64,000 bases of DNA, taken from assembly GCF_900102545.1 (NCBI RefSeq), contig NZ_FNBN01000009.1, forward strand, positions 62,001-126,000. The letters run 5' to 3'. Below are positions 33,580 to 41,926 of this stretch, in pieces. The notes beneath the pieces were generated by a model that saw only the letters and a list, made by a program, of their open reading frames with translations, was not told the origin of the DNA and searched no databases. Each line of letters opens with the position of its first letter. Position 1 is the stretch's first letter. The DNA is from Chitinophaga filiformis. Lineage in GTDB: Bacteria; Bacteroidota; Bacteroidia; Chitinophagales; Chitinophagaceae. Made by a program: the position numbers and the translations under genes.

Positions 33580-34713
33580 TCACTTCGATGCAAGCCTGCC
33601 GTTGAACGATTTGTCCCGGGCAAGAGCAGCTTTAGGTACAATGATAGTGATCGTATTAATAGCAAAATAAGGAACAGATACTTTGATAAACCCGTCAAAC
33701 GGCCCTGACTTACTGCCATAGGAGTTCTTCACAATAAAGAATTCTTTTCCTTTTGCAGTCTTTCCTATACCTGTAATATGCATGAGGTGGTCATCCTGGG
33801 TTATTAAGCCGTCAAATAACTGCTGACGCTCATCCTGTGTATATTTCTTTTCCTCCAGATCCGGATTGATAATGTTGCCGCGCGTCAGCGAATCTACTAC
33901 AGGACGCATGGCATATCCCTTGCCCACCATGAATCCCCGGTTACTCACGTCTGTATCCCACAACACGGTATACCCGCTTTTAACCGCATCTTTGGCAATA
34001 TCGATCAACTCATTGATAGGCACATTAAAATAAGCCCCGTTGGAGAAGTTGTCGGGCACCTCCAGGATAAAGGAGCTGTAGAAAGGATGATGCGTGAAAG
34101 AAGTGAGGCTGACATAATCTTCAGGATTGAACTTTATCACATCTTTGGCAAATGTTTTGGCCGTATAATTACGCCCATTATAGCTGAAGTTTGCCGGCGG
34201 CGTACCCAGATATTTATCCAGGATAGCGGTGAAACCTGTTTCCCAGGTAGCAGGAATCGGCTTAGGAAGCTTCAGAATGCTGTCAAGGTAACTTTTCATC
34301 TCAGACACCATCTCCGCATGATCATGCGAAATACGGCCATCTTTTAGCCCACTATAGACGTTTTCAGGCATGATACCATATGCAGCTACCGCGTGAAGTA
34401 CATCATGGCCAAGGCCTCCTTCATCAAAACGGGCAAATCCCTGCCTGTGAATATAGTTTTCAGCCTTTTCAAGATATATGTTACGCACGGTAAACATTTC
34501 GGAGAGATCGAGCGTTGGCTGGCCTTTACGAAGGCAATCCGATTCGATCATGGAGGTAGAGGAAAAACACCAGCAGGTACCGGTATTCGCCTGGTCTTTT
34601 ACAGATGTTACAGGGTTATTTCTGATGATCCGGATCTCCTCGAGGGTTTTTGTTTCCTGGGCCCGGCCCTGTATGCAGAGGAATAACGCTGATAATACTA
34701 GATATGATCTCAT
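33580..34713 (-). CDS. secreted C1-family cysteine peptidase (bleomycin hydrolase/aminopeptidase C-like)
   Basis: 377 residues with a signal peptide (MRSYLVLSALFLCIQGRAQ), so it works in the periplasm or outside the cell, unlike cytoplasmic bleomycin hydrolases. Papain-family residues are visible: oxyanion glutamine Q41 and nucleophile C47 in DQANTGTCWCFSS, histidine H312 in DDHLMHITGIG, and asparagine N330 in VKNSYGS. The usual GSCWAFS reads TCWCFS, with a second cysteine two residues after the nucleophile. It is transcribed away from the M56 gene's 3' end, on the same strand, after a terminator. Confidence 0.9.
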   Translation of the reverse strand: MRSYLVLSALFLCIQGRAQETKTLEEIRIIRNNPVTSVKDQANTGTCWCFSSTSMIESDCLRKGQPTLDLSEMFTVRNIYLEKAENYIHRQGFARFDEGGLGHDVLHAVAAYGIMPENVYSGLKDGRISHDHAEMVSEMKSYLDSILKLPKPIPATWETGFTAILDKYLGTPPANFSYNGRNYTAKTFAKDVIKFNPEDYVSLTSFTHHPFYSSFILEVPDNFSNGAYFNVPINELIDIAKDAVKSGYTVLWDTDVSNRGFMVGKGYAMRPVVDSLTRGNIINPDLEEKKYTQDERQQLFDGLITQDDHLMHITGIGKTAKGKEFFIVKNSYGSKSGPFDGFIKVSVPYFAINTITIIVPKAALARDKSFNGRLASK

Positions 34714-34754
34714 ATAAAGGGAGATTTACTTCCTAAAGATAAGGGCTAAAGGCA

Positions 34755-34793
34755 TATAAAAAGCGCCACTGCTGTATGAACGGCAGTGGCGCA
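34755..34793 (-). terminator. Rho-independent terminator of the blaI-M56 operon
   Basis: GCGCCACTGC and GCAGTGGCGC pair perfectly around a 10-base loop. On the minus strand the stem is followed by five T. Confidence 0.9.
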
Positions 34794-34815
34794 TAGAATG
34801 ACGGAAAAAAGTAAG

Positions 34816-36762
34816 TTATTTTTCGTTGACGCTGACACTCAGGTTATCTCCTTTGCCCGTGATGGTAGCCTCATCGGCTTTGCCAAGTGCGTCGGCATAT
34901 TTCTTTAACACATCGTTAGACTGTTGCACACCGTTAATGGTAAGGATACCGTCCTTTTTTTCGATGGTGAATCCTTCTTCCACATCTATGAGTTTATCTT
35001 CGGCCATTCTCTTAACCATATTTTTGTATTTATCTGATATCTTCTTGTCAACGATTACATGCTTATCAGAGGCCGTGATCTCTTTTCTGACATTTTTCTG
35101 AGCTTCTTTAATTTCCTGCTTTGCTTTTTCTATTTCCTTCCTGGCATTTTCCATCGCCTCTTTATACTCTTTACTGTCCATGGCACCTCTGGCTTCCGCC
35201 ATGCTCTTTTTGATGATGTCATCAATATTGATGTTGGCCATAGCAGCTTTAGCGCTTTCCATACCAATGCGTATACTTTCTTCAATCATCTTTGGATCTA
35301 CCAGCGTATCAGGCATGTTTTTCAGACTGGTTTTAACTTCATCGTTAATCTTTTTCCAGTCCACATTCTTCAGCGCAGTAGATACCTCTTCGTTGACCTT
35401 TTTCCAGTCAACGTTTTTCATAGCAGTGGAAACTTCTTCGTTGATCTTCTTCCAGTCGACATTCTTCATAGCATTGGAAACCTCGCTATTGATCTGGTTC
35501 CAGTCTATGTTTTTCATTGCCTCCTGGGCTGCGTCCAGGCCTTCTTTTGCAGCTTTCTCAGCGGCTTCTTTTTCGGCCCGGCGTTTATCATTTCCTGGTA
35601 CAGTGTCCAGGAAATATTGCGCCATCCTGAGGGCGTGTGTAACAACCGGAGCTGCTATAGCAGGAGCGATGGGAGCATCGGCGACTTCTTCCTTTACAGC
35701 AGGTTTTTTATTCTCGCGCTGCTCGTCTTTATTGGAAGGATTGAGCCAAGCAATGGACACCAGTCCTACTGCAATGATCATGACAGCCAATAACTTTTGC
35801 GTATAATTAATATTTTTAGTTTTCATTTCCATGATGCGTTTGATGCGGTGAAATAAATGTTGTTTATTGTCTGCCGCCGCCATGGCCATAGCATTGACTG
35901 TTAACCGGTATTCTTCCAATGCTACCAGGGCTTTGGCGTAATGCAGCGGTTGCACCTGATTTGTAAGTACAAGATCGTCGCAACAGTGTTCCCTTTCAAG
36001 GCGGATGTTCTTTGATATCCACCACACGAAAGGATTAAAAAACAGGATGGTTTCTACAATGGATTGGAAAATATTCAGTAGATAATCATTGCGTTTGATG
36101 TGTGCCAGTTCATGCAACAGGATAGCTTCCAGCTGTTCTGCCGTCAGGTTGTTGAACATGGCTACGGGTAATAAAATGACTGGTTTGAGGAAGCCGATCA
36201 TGACCGGCACCTGGATGTACTGTGATATCAACAGTTTCACCCGGCGTGGGATCTTCAGTTGGGCAGCAAGTTTCTGCAGGTGTTTTTCCCATGCGTCGTC
36301 AATAGGGAGCACCTGTTTCTTCTTTATCTGCTGTAACTGTAACAGGTCCACAGTCAGTTTGATGGTCATGACGGCAACCCCGGCCACATAAATGGCTACT
36401 AATACAGGGAACCACATTTCCAGGCCAGGCAACAGATCTGTAAGCTCTGCCTGGCTTTTATAGATGGCCGGAACGGTTACTGCAGCAGATGGCCGTATAC
36501 CGGTTTCTATCATTAAATAAGCCGCCTGATGCACTCTTCTTACAGCTTCTACCTGTAAGTAAAGTGTCACGGAAAACCAGGTAAAAATGCCTGCCAGCGA
36601 AATGTAAGACAGGTTGTATTTTATACTGGAACTTGCCTGTGGCCAGAGCAGTAAAACGATCCGCAGACAGGCGAAGATGAAAAATGCCTGCCAGAATGAG
36701 TGCAGAAGGGCCCAGCCGAAAGCCTGGATCAGGTCTGCGGTGAAAGGAAGTTGTGCAATCAT
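34816..36762 (-). CDS. BlaR1-like M56 membrane metallopeptidase with a long repeat-bearing tail
   Basis: 648 residues. The N-terminal half has four or five membrane helices and the M56 zinc protease site HELAH at 217-221, with EREHCCDD near 256-263 as the likely third ligand. A further helix (about 323-340) leads to an extracytoplasmic tail of ~300 residues. The tail has four 16-residue repeats (415-478) of the form AMKNVDWKKINEEVST, then a coiled coil and a small terminal domain. There is no penicillin-binding sensor domain. With the BlaI-type repressor upstream (33-base gap) it should form a signal-transduction pair; the signal is unknown. Confidence 0.88.
   Translation of the reverse strand: MIAQLPFTADLIQAFGWALLHSFWQAFFIFACLRIVLLLWPQASSSIKYNLSYISLAGIFTWFSVTLYLQVEAVRRVHQAAYLMIETGIRPSAAVTVPAIYKSQAELTDLLPGLEMWFPVLVAIYVAGVAVMTIKLTVDLLQLQQIKKKQVLPIDDAWEKHLQKLAAQLKIPRRVKLLISQYIQVPVMIGFLKPVILLPVAMFNNLTAEQLEAILLHELAHIKRNDYLLNIFQSIVETILFFNPFVWWISKNIRLEREHCCDDLVLTNQVQPLHYAKALVALEEYRLTVNAMAMAAADNKQHLFHRIKRIMEMKTKNINYTQKLLAVMIIAVGLVSIAWLNPSNKDEQRENKKPAVKEEVADAPIAPAIAAPVVTHALRMAQYFLDTVPGNDKRRAEKEAAEKAAKEGLDAAQEAMKNIDWNQINSEVSNAMKNVDWKKINEEVSTAMKNVDWKKVNEEVSTALKNVDWKKINDEVKTSLKNMPDTLVDPKMIEESIRIGMESAKAAMANINIDDIIKKSMAEARGAMDSKEYKEAMENARKEIEKAKQEIKEAQKNVRKEITASDKHVIVDKKISDKYKNMVKRMAEDKLIDVEEGFTIEKKDGILTINGVQQSNDVLKKYADALGKADEATITGKGDNLSVSVNEK
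35329..35520 (-). repeat. four 48-bp in-frame repeats within the M56 gene
   Basis: Codons 415-478 encode AMKNIDWNQINSEVSN, AMKNVDWKKINEEVST, AMKNVDWKKVNEEVST and ALKNVDWKKINDEVKT, with a partial fifth (SLKNMPD) after them. Each unit is exactly 48 bases. Confidence 0.92.
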
Positions 36763-36794
36763 GATTGTACAGATTAACGCGTCTGAACGCGGTT

Positions 36795-37199
36795 TTACTT
36801 TTTCTGTTGCTGCTCTATCTCATTCAGATACTGTTTGATCTTATCCAGCTCTTCCTGTGAAGAACGATGATTACCCAGTGCCTGCAACACAAGCTGTGAG
36901 GCAGAGCCGTTAAACACCGTATCAATCATCTTATTGAGTAGTTGCTGCTGCGTACTTTCCTGGGAAATGGCAGCTTCGTACACATGTGTCTTGCTGCTGG
37001 TATCCCGCTTTAATAACCCTTTCTCATGCATGATCTGCATCAGCTTGAGGGTAGTAGTATAACCCGCGTCTTTGCTTTTCTCCAGTATTTCGTGCACATC
37101 CCTTACAGTACCGGAACCTTTCTCCCACAATATCCCAAGGATCTCCAGCTCACTTTCTGTCGGCTTGATGTTTTTGGCGGTACTCATTTTATTTTCCAA
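36795..37199 (-). CDS. BlaI/MecI/CopY-family transcriptional repressor
   Basis: 134 residues with an N-terminal winged helix (PTESELEILGILWEKGSGTV, GYTTTLKLMQIMHEKGLLKR) and a C-terminal dimerisation and cleavage region. The family binds a palindromic operator as a dimer and is released when its partner M56 protease cleaves it. Two matching operators flank the -7 element of its own promoter at 37212-37250, so it should repress itself and the downstream M56 gene. M5 (37187) is an alternative start. Confidence 0.95.
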   Translation of the reverse strand: MENKMSTAKNIKPTESELEILGILWEKGSGTVRDVHEILEKSKDAGYTTTLKLMQIMHEKGLLKRDTSSKTHVYEAAISQESTQQQLLNKMIDTVFNGSASQLVLQALGNHRSSQEELDKIKQYLNEIEQQQKK

Positions 37200-37211
37200 T
37201 GATTATTGATC

Positions 37212-37259
37212 TACGAATATTTTCGTAACAAATGTACGATAGTTTTCGTAATTGCCAAA
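37212..37259 (-). promoter_or_regulatory. BlaI-type promoter with two operators
   Basis: Operators TACGAATATTTTCGTA (37212-37227) and TACGATAGTTTTCGTA (37235-37250) share TACGA-N6-TCGTA and are 23 bases apart. On the minus strand the -33 element TTTG (37256-37259), a 19-base spacer and the exact -7 box TACATTTG (37229-37236) interleave with them: one operator fills the spacer, the other covers the start point near 37223. Confidence 0.88.
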
Positions 37260-37321
37260 TGTGAAGGAATAATTTTTTAGGGAAGGGTGGGGAACGGTGA
37301 TTATCAGGGTTAAATGGGGCG

Positions 37322-37386
37322 CAAAAAAAACAGGCATGTCACCCCTCTGCATGAAATCGTTCAGCTAGATGGGCAACGATGCCTGT
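37322..37386 (-). terminator. terminator after the barrel gene and its duplicated tail
   Basis: ACAGGCAT (37330-37337) pairs with ATGCCTGT (37379-37386), with an inner ATCGTT/AACGAT stem. On the minus strand it is followed by eight T. Confidence 0.7.
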
Positions 37387-37400
37387 ATCAATATGACTAC

Positions 37401-37472
37401 TTAGAACTTACTGGCTTTGAGGCCAACATTAACGGACGGGCTACTTACATTTGCCGTCAGTAATACCTGTTT
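37401..37472 (-). pseudogene. duplicated, frame-broken 3' end of the barrel gene
   Basis: This stretch repeats the last ~72 bases of the upstream gene (37475-37547) at a 74-base offset. Both share GGCTTTGAGGCCAACATTAA and CCGTCAGTAATACC on the plus strand. One inserted base and an in-frame TAG after KCK prevent it from encoding the original tail. It lies after the real stop codon and appears untranslated. Confidence 0.85.
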
Positions 37473-37474
37473 TA

Positions 37475-38101
37475 TCAGAACTTACCGGCTTTGAGGCCAA
37501 CATTAATAGATGGGCCGCCTAACTTTCCGTCAGTAATACCCGTTGTATTGGAACCGGCCACATAACGGTATGAAGCTCCTATATCCAGACGCAGGAATTT
37601 TGTAATGTTCAGCTCAACGTTGGCATATGGCTCTGCTACAAAGAAACCGTGGTTATCATACGTGTGGTCATTGTCAAATTCACCATCATCCCACCAGTTC
37701 TTGTTTCTCCGGCCTGCCGCACCACCACCAATCAATGTACCAGCTGTCCAGTGTATCAGTTTGTCTGAGTTATGGATGTACTCGAATACCAGACCAGTGT
37801 ACCAAAGATTCAGGTATTCTTTCTGACCATTCGTATTCAGTGTCGGCATGTCCACATTGTTAACCAGTGAATAGGCACCCGCTCCGAGCATCACCTTGCC
37901 ATTCAATAATACACCACCGTATCCACCAGTCAGCAATCCAAATTTACCATCAATGGGTGTAAATTTAGCTGCAGGCGCGCCATATGCTCCAATAGTTGTC
38001 TTTTTACCACTTTTAGAAGAAAATAATGTTTCGGTTGTGGCATGCTGTGCCCAGGCCTGCTGTGCAACTAGCACCAGCAGCGCTGATAAAATCTTTTTCA
38101 T
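37475..38101 (-). CDS. outer-membrane beta-barrel-like protein
   Basis: 208 residues with a signal peptide (MKKILSALLVLVAQQAWAQ) and alternating strands with Gly and aromatic residues (GKFGLLTGGYGGVLLNGKVM, LRLDIGASYRYVAGSNT), ending in phenylalanine (VGLKAGKF), the usual barrel C terminus. It is probably an eight-stranded outer-membrane protein. It follows the TonB receptor and DUF4249 genes on the same strand, but an 83-base gap with a hairpin separates them. Its 3' end is duplicated immediately downstream. Confidence 0.8.
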   Translation of the reverse strand: MKKILSALLVLVAQQAWAQHATTETLFSSKSGKKTTIGAYGAPAAKFTPIDGKFGLLTGGYGGVLLNGKVMLGAGAYSLVNNVDMPTLNTNGQKEYLNLWYTGLVFEYIHNSDKLIHWTAGTLIGGGAAGRRNKNWWDDGEFDNDHTYDNHGFFVAEPYANVELNITKFLRLDIGASYRYVAGSNTTGITDGKLGGPSINVGLKAGKF

Positions 38102-38130
38102 AAAAAATTGCTTGAAATTGTTTTGAGTGT

Positions 38131-38160
38131 AGCTGGCTAAAGCGTGTTCTTTAGCCAGCT
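38131..38160. other. perfect hairpin between the DUF4249 and barrel genes
   Basis: AGCTGGCTAAA and TTTAGCCAGCT pair over 11 bases around an 8-base loop. No T-run follows on either strand, so it may be a processing or attenuation site rather than a terminator. TTCTTTAGCCAGCT also occurs near 43009. Confidence 0.5.
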
Positions 38161-38184
38161 TGATATTATAGTGAGAGATTAATA

Positions 38185-39051
38185 TTATTCGATAACCCTT
38201 TCCTTACTGCTTACAGCAGAAGTACCGAACCAGCCTAACAGCTTTTGTTTTCCGCCTGTAGTTACATTGATGGCATTACATCTTACATTTTCCAATACCT
38301 TGGCAAAGAGACCGCCGGACTCGAGCTGATCGTCTACCTGTGTCAGGAAGAAATGACTCTGATAGGTGAGTGAACGCAATTTCACGATCACTTTTTCTCC
38401 TTTCTGGAATGGTTTGTCAAAGTCTGTCACCGCTTCCTGGATCGGCAATATAAATGCTGAACCGTCTTTCACACTCTGATCAAAATAACCATCAACAGAG
38501 AATTCATCGCCTACCTTATGCTGCAGATCGTTCCTGTAAGAACGCATCCAGTAATAATCCACTCCACCCTTGATATCTATGGCATGGAACTTCGCAACAT
38601 ATCCATCTTCTTCCACAAAACTTTCATCTTTCTTTTCATACTTGTAAGAGATGGAATCGATCGGTGTTATCCTTTTGATAGTATCTACTGCTTCAAACAC
38701 CTCCGTGTTATACTCTATTCTCAATCTGTAAGCATGTCCGATTACACCAAGGGTTTCATTATCTCCAGGATCGTATGAATAAACCCCGTTGGCGAATGCG
38801 AAGAGATAGGATTTGTTTGCTGTCTCATCGATGAGCGTGATCCGTGCGTCGTCTATTACCGGAGCCGGCGCCTGATCGGTGTATGGCACTGATTTCGTGA
38901 ACCTGATCTTTTGTACACCCGGTTCTGTCGTGATCCAGGCATCCAGTACCGGATAGGAAGTTCCTTTCTTTACGTTGATATCTATCGCATCTTCACAGGC
39001 AGTGAAAGCTGCCACCATCGCTATTAATATGCTAAATCTTATCTTTTTCAT
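38185..39051 (-). CDS. DUF4249 lipoprotein
   Basis: 288 residues. The lipobox VAAFTAC puts the lipidated cysteine near residue 19. The DUF4249 pattern is visible: INVKKGTSYPVLDAWITTEP, VIDDARITLIDETANKSYLF, GHAYRLRIEY. Proteins of this family are encoded after a TonB-dependent receptor and are thought to be surface-exposed partners of it; the ligand is unknown. The receptor gene ends 23 bases upstream, so the two are co-transcribed. Confidence 0.88.
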   Translation of the reverse strand: MKKIRFSILIAMVAAFTACEDAIDINVKKGTSYPVLDAWITTEPGVQKIRFTKSVPYTDQAPAPVIDDARITLIDETANKSYLFAFANGVYSYDPGDNETLGVIGHAYRLRIEYNTEVFEAVDTIKRITPIDSISYKYEKKDESFVEEDGYVAKFHAIDIKGGVDYYWMRSYRNDLQHKVGDEFSVDGYFDQSVKDGSAFILPIQEAVTDFDKPFQKGEKVIVKLRSLTYQSHFFLTQVDDQLESGGLFAKVLENVRCNAINVTTGGKQKLLGWFGTSAVSSKERVIE

Positions 39052-39074
39052 CTGTATTCTTTTTAAAGGATGGT

Positions 39075-41453
39075 TTAGAATTTGAAATTGTAGGTGATAC
39101 CAGGAATGATAGAACCGATGATAGAAAGGCGAACGGCTTCTTTTTTGGATGGATCATCTTCATTCTGCCTGAAGTAGATGGTGTAGGCATTTCTGCGGCC
39201 ATATACATTATACAGAGAGAATACCCATTCGCCTTTCCAGCGGCGCAGCTGTTTTCCTTTCAGCGTTAAGGACATGTCCAGACGATGGAAGGCTGGCAGC
39301 CTGTAGTTGTTGCGTTTATCGGTACTGTTGTATGGAATGTCCCAGTCCTGGAACTCCAGCCGGCTGTCGGCAAATGTACCCGGTGTACCGGAAGCGTAAA
39401 CCCAGTTGGCGGAAAGAGAGGTACGCTTGCTCAGTTCATGTGTAACAACAAGGTTCAGGTTGTGTGTACGGTCGTAACGGTTCAGGAACCACTCATTCTG
39501 GCTGATGCCATTGGTCTGTCTTTCGGAACGGGATAGTGTATAACTTACCCATCCGGTAGTTCTACCCACATCTTTTCTGGCCATCAGTTCCAGCCCGTAA
39601 GAGCGGCTGTGTGACTGGAGCAGATCAGCTTCAATCTGCTGGTTCAGTTCCAGGTTTGCGTTGTCAATATAATCCAGCTGATGCTCCATCTTTTTGTAGA
39701 AAGCTTCTGCTGATATTTCAAAAATGTTAGACGGTGCATCGTATACATATCCTATGGTGTACTGATCAGCAACCTGTGGTTGTATATTGTTTGTGCTTGG
39801 CGTCCAGATGTCCAGTGGAGTAGGAGATGCGGTGTTGGACAATTGGTGCATATACTGTGTAGTACGTGCATAAGACGCCTTGATCGCATGATCCGGAGTA
39901 AGTGCATAGCGTGCTGTAATCCTTGGTTCCAGGTAGCTGTAAGCCTTGATCAGCTCATTTGCACCATACTCTCTGGTTCCAACCAGTGTTTTACGGATAC
40001 CGGCAGTAGTATCATTATAGTAGTATGCAGTGCCTTTACCCAGGTATTGGTAGTTGGAGAACCTCACACCGTACTGGATGCCTAACTTATCGCTGGGCTT
40101 CCATTCATGATCCAGGTAAGCGGCTGCTTCCAGACCATGCTGCTGTGTAAGTTGCTTTACGCTTGTTTCGTCTCCTTCCACACCTGTACCGGTACCTGGT
40201 TTGAAGGTGTAGTAAATACCCTGCAGACCGAAGTGCAGACTGTTATGTGTATTGATGTAGAAAGTAAATGCAGGTTTCACACCGTAGTTGATGATGTTGG
40301 ATGTCCAGTGGTAAGCCTGATTTTCTTCGTCTGCGCCTTTCTTACTTTCGTTGTTGAATTTGAGGCTATAATCATAGTTGCTGTAGAAAGTGGTCAGGTT
40401 CAGGAACGTACGGTTGGTAAATACGTGATTCCAACGTACAGTAGCTGTTTTATTACCCCAGTTCATATTGATCTGAGTACCGAAACCAAAGACATCCCTT
40501 CCAAGATAACCACTGGCAAACAGGGTATTGTTCTTGTTCAGTTTGAAGTTCACCTTACCGGTCAGATCGTAGAAATTCAGCTTGGTGTCCTTCATGTCTC
40601 CTTTCAGGAAAGGCTTCATCAGGATGTCGATGTAAGAACGGCGGGCAGCCAGGATGAAAGAGGATTCATCTTTTTTGATCGGTCCTTCCAGGGACAGCCT
40701 GCTGAATACATTGCTTATACCGCCATTTACGTTGAAATTCTGGTTGTTTCCATCCTTCATGCGTATATCCAGTACAGAGGAAGTACGACCGCCGTATTCG
40801 GCCGGAAAACCGCCTTTAAGGAGATTGATACTTTTCACCGCATCCGGGTTGAACACAGAGAAGAAACCCATCATATGCGTAGAGTTATAAACAGGGGCCT
40901 CGTCCAGCAGGATGAGGTTCTCATCTGCCGCACCACCACGCACGTTGAAACCGTTCGCGCCTTCACCCACTGTATTCACACCGGGAAGGGTCTGGATAGA
41001 GCGGAGTACATCCACTTCACCCATGAATGTGGGCATTTTCTTCATCTGAGCTATATCCAGCCTGTTAAGACTTGTAGTAAGTGTATTCACCGCTTTTTCC
41101 TGTTTATTGCCGGTTACGGTTACAGTACTTAACTGGCTGCTGGACTTCTCCATTTTAACATCCAGGTTCTTGTTGGACTTCAGTGACACACTCATTTTAA
41201 TGGGTGCATAACCAATGTAGGAGAACTGGATCTCATGATCGCCCGCAGGTAGGGTGAGAGAGTAAAAGCCATATTCGTTGGTCACTGTGCCCATACTGGT
41301 TCCCGCTTTTGATACGGATATTCCGATCAGGCTTTCTCCATTCTGCTGGTCTTTTACATAACCGCTTACAGTGTATTTCTGTTGTGCGCAGGCATGACGA
41401 GCTTGCATAAGCAGCAGGCATACGCCAAGCAGCATAAGTAATTTTGTCTTCAT
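39075..41453 (-). CDS. TonB-dependent receptor with carboxypeptidase-like regulatory domain
   Basis: 792 residues: signal peptide, carboxypeptidase-like regulatory domain (about residues 28-110; SGYVKDQQNGESLIGISVSK), plug (about 125-240; MKKMPTFMGEVDVLRSIQTL, GEGANGFNVRGGAADENLIL) and a 22-strand barrel ending ITYNFKF. It imports an unknown ligand across the outer membrane using TonB energy. The paired DUF4249 lipoprotein gene follows. No TAnnTTTG is seen upstream; the leader contains palindromes at 41544-41577. Confidence 0.93.
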   Translation of the reverse strand: MKTKLLMLLGVCLLLMQARHACAQQKYTVSGYVKDQQNGESLIGISVSKAGTSMGTVTNEYGFYSLTLPAGDHEIQFSYIGYAPIKMSVSLKSNKNLDVKMEKSSSQLSTVTVTGNKQEKAVNTLTTSLNRLDIAQMKKMPTFMGEVDVLRSIQTLPGVNTVGEGANGFNVRGGAADENLILLDEAPVYNSTHMMGFFSVFNPDAVKSINLLKGGFPAEYGGRTSSVLDIRMKDGNNQNFNVNGGISNVFSRLSLEGPIKKDESSFILAARRSYIDILMKPFLKGDMKDTKLNFYDLTGKVNFKLNKNNTLFASGYLGRDVFGFGTQINMNWGNKTATVRWNHVFTNRTFLNLTTFYSNYDYSLKFNNESKKGADEENQAYHWTSNIINYGVKPAFTFYINTHNSLHFGLQGIYYTFKPGTGTGVEGDETSVKQLTQQHGLEAAAYLDHEWKPSDKLGIQYGVRFSNYQYLGKGTAYYYNDTTAGIRKTLVGTREYGANELIKAYSYLEPRITARYALTPDHAIKASYARTTQYMHQLSNTASPTPLDIWTPSTNNIQPQVADQYTIGYVYDAPSNIFEISAEAFYKKMEHQLDYIDNANLELNQQIEADLLQSHSRSYGLELMARKDVGRTTGWVSYTLSRSERQTNGISQNEWFLNRYDRTHNLNLVVTHELSKRTSLSANWVYASGTPGTFADSRLEFQDWDIPYNSTDKRNNYRLPAFHRLDMSLTLKGKQLRRWKGEWVFSLYNVYGRRNAYTIYFRQNEDDPSKKEAVRLSIIGSIIPGITYNFKF

Positions 41454-41543
41454 ATAAGGTTAAGGTTCTTGTATTTTTTAATTGCGGATAGCTGGCCTTG
41501 CTATAACATGTTTTATTTACGCATATATGACGTGGGGAGAAGG

Positions 41544-41577
41544 GGGTACCCCTATAAGGCTATAGGGGATTTTTTTT
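41544..41577 (+). other. palindrome and plus-oriented terminator-like hairpin upstream of the TonB receptor
   Basis: GGGGTACCCC (41544-41553) is a perfect palindrome. CCCCTATA (41549-41556) pairs with TATAGGGG (41561-41568) and is followed on the plus strand by eight T. The two structures share the CCCC, so they compete. No plus-strand gene ends here, so its role is unclear; an operator or an antisense stop are possible. Confidence 0.5.
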
Positions 41578-41602
41578 GAACTGGATAATTTAGTCCGGAT
41601 AT

Positions 41603-41821
41603 CTAGTCAAGTCTTTCGCATTGATAGCCCATGCGGCGGATAAAAAGTATAATATCGTTTTCAACTACAGTAGTGGGGCCGGCCACAATACGCATCACTT
41701 TATCACAGTCCTCAATATCGATACTACAATTAGTAATGTTAAAGTGTTGCTGTATTGCTTCTATGACATCCTTCTTATCCTGATGGGTGCATATATTTGT
41801 ACGGAATATTCCAATCTCCAT
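41603..41821 (-). CDS. small HMA-fold protein without the metal-binding CxxC
   Basis: 72 residues with the beta-alpha-beta-beta-alpha-beta order of a heavy-metal-associated domain: IGIFRTNICT, DKKDVIEAIQQHFN, CSIDIEDCDKVMRIVAG, VENDIILFIRRMGYQCERLD. The loop that normally carries CxxC reads TNICTHQDKKD, with one cysteine only. Similar orphan domains are found next to AraC regulators and copper ATPases in Bacteroidota, as recalled rather than searched. It is divergent from the AraC gene and upstream of the TonB receptor. Confidence 0.6.
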   Translation of the reverse strand: MEIGIFRTNICTHQDKKDVIEAIQQHFNITNCSIDIEDCDKVMRIVAGPTTVVENDIILFIRRMGYQCERLD

Positions 41822-41846
41822 AACTATGATATTAAATATTTAGGAA

Positions 41847-41854
41847 TATTTTTG
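41847..41854 (+). promoter_or_regulatory. -7 element of the AraC gene
   Basis: TATTTTTG is an exact TAnnTTTG, 72 bases before the ATG at 41927. AATATTT occurs twice just upstream. Confidence 0.45.
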
Positions 41855-41926
41855 TGCAAAATTGATGCTCTTCATCCGGATAGCTGTTACATAAAAGGGA
41901 TTAAAATTTATATTTAAAGGATTTTT

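Noticed and set aside
33470..33670. 66-codon plus-strand frame downstream of the intergenic promoter
   Set aside because: It crosses the strong terminator and runs antisense into the peptidase gene.
40107..41132. 341-codon open frame antisense to the TonB receptor
   Set aside because: Shadow of a certain gene; Cys/Val/His-rich translation without a fold.
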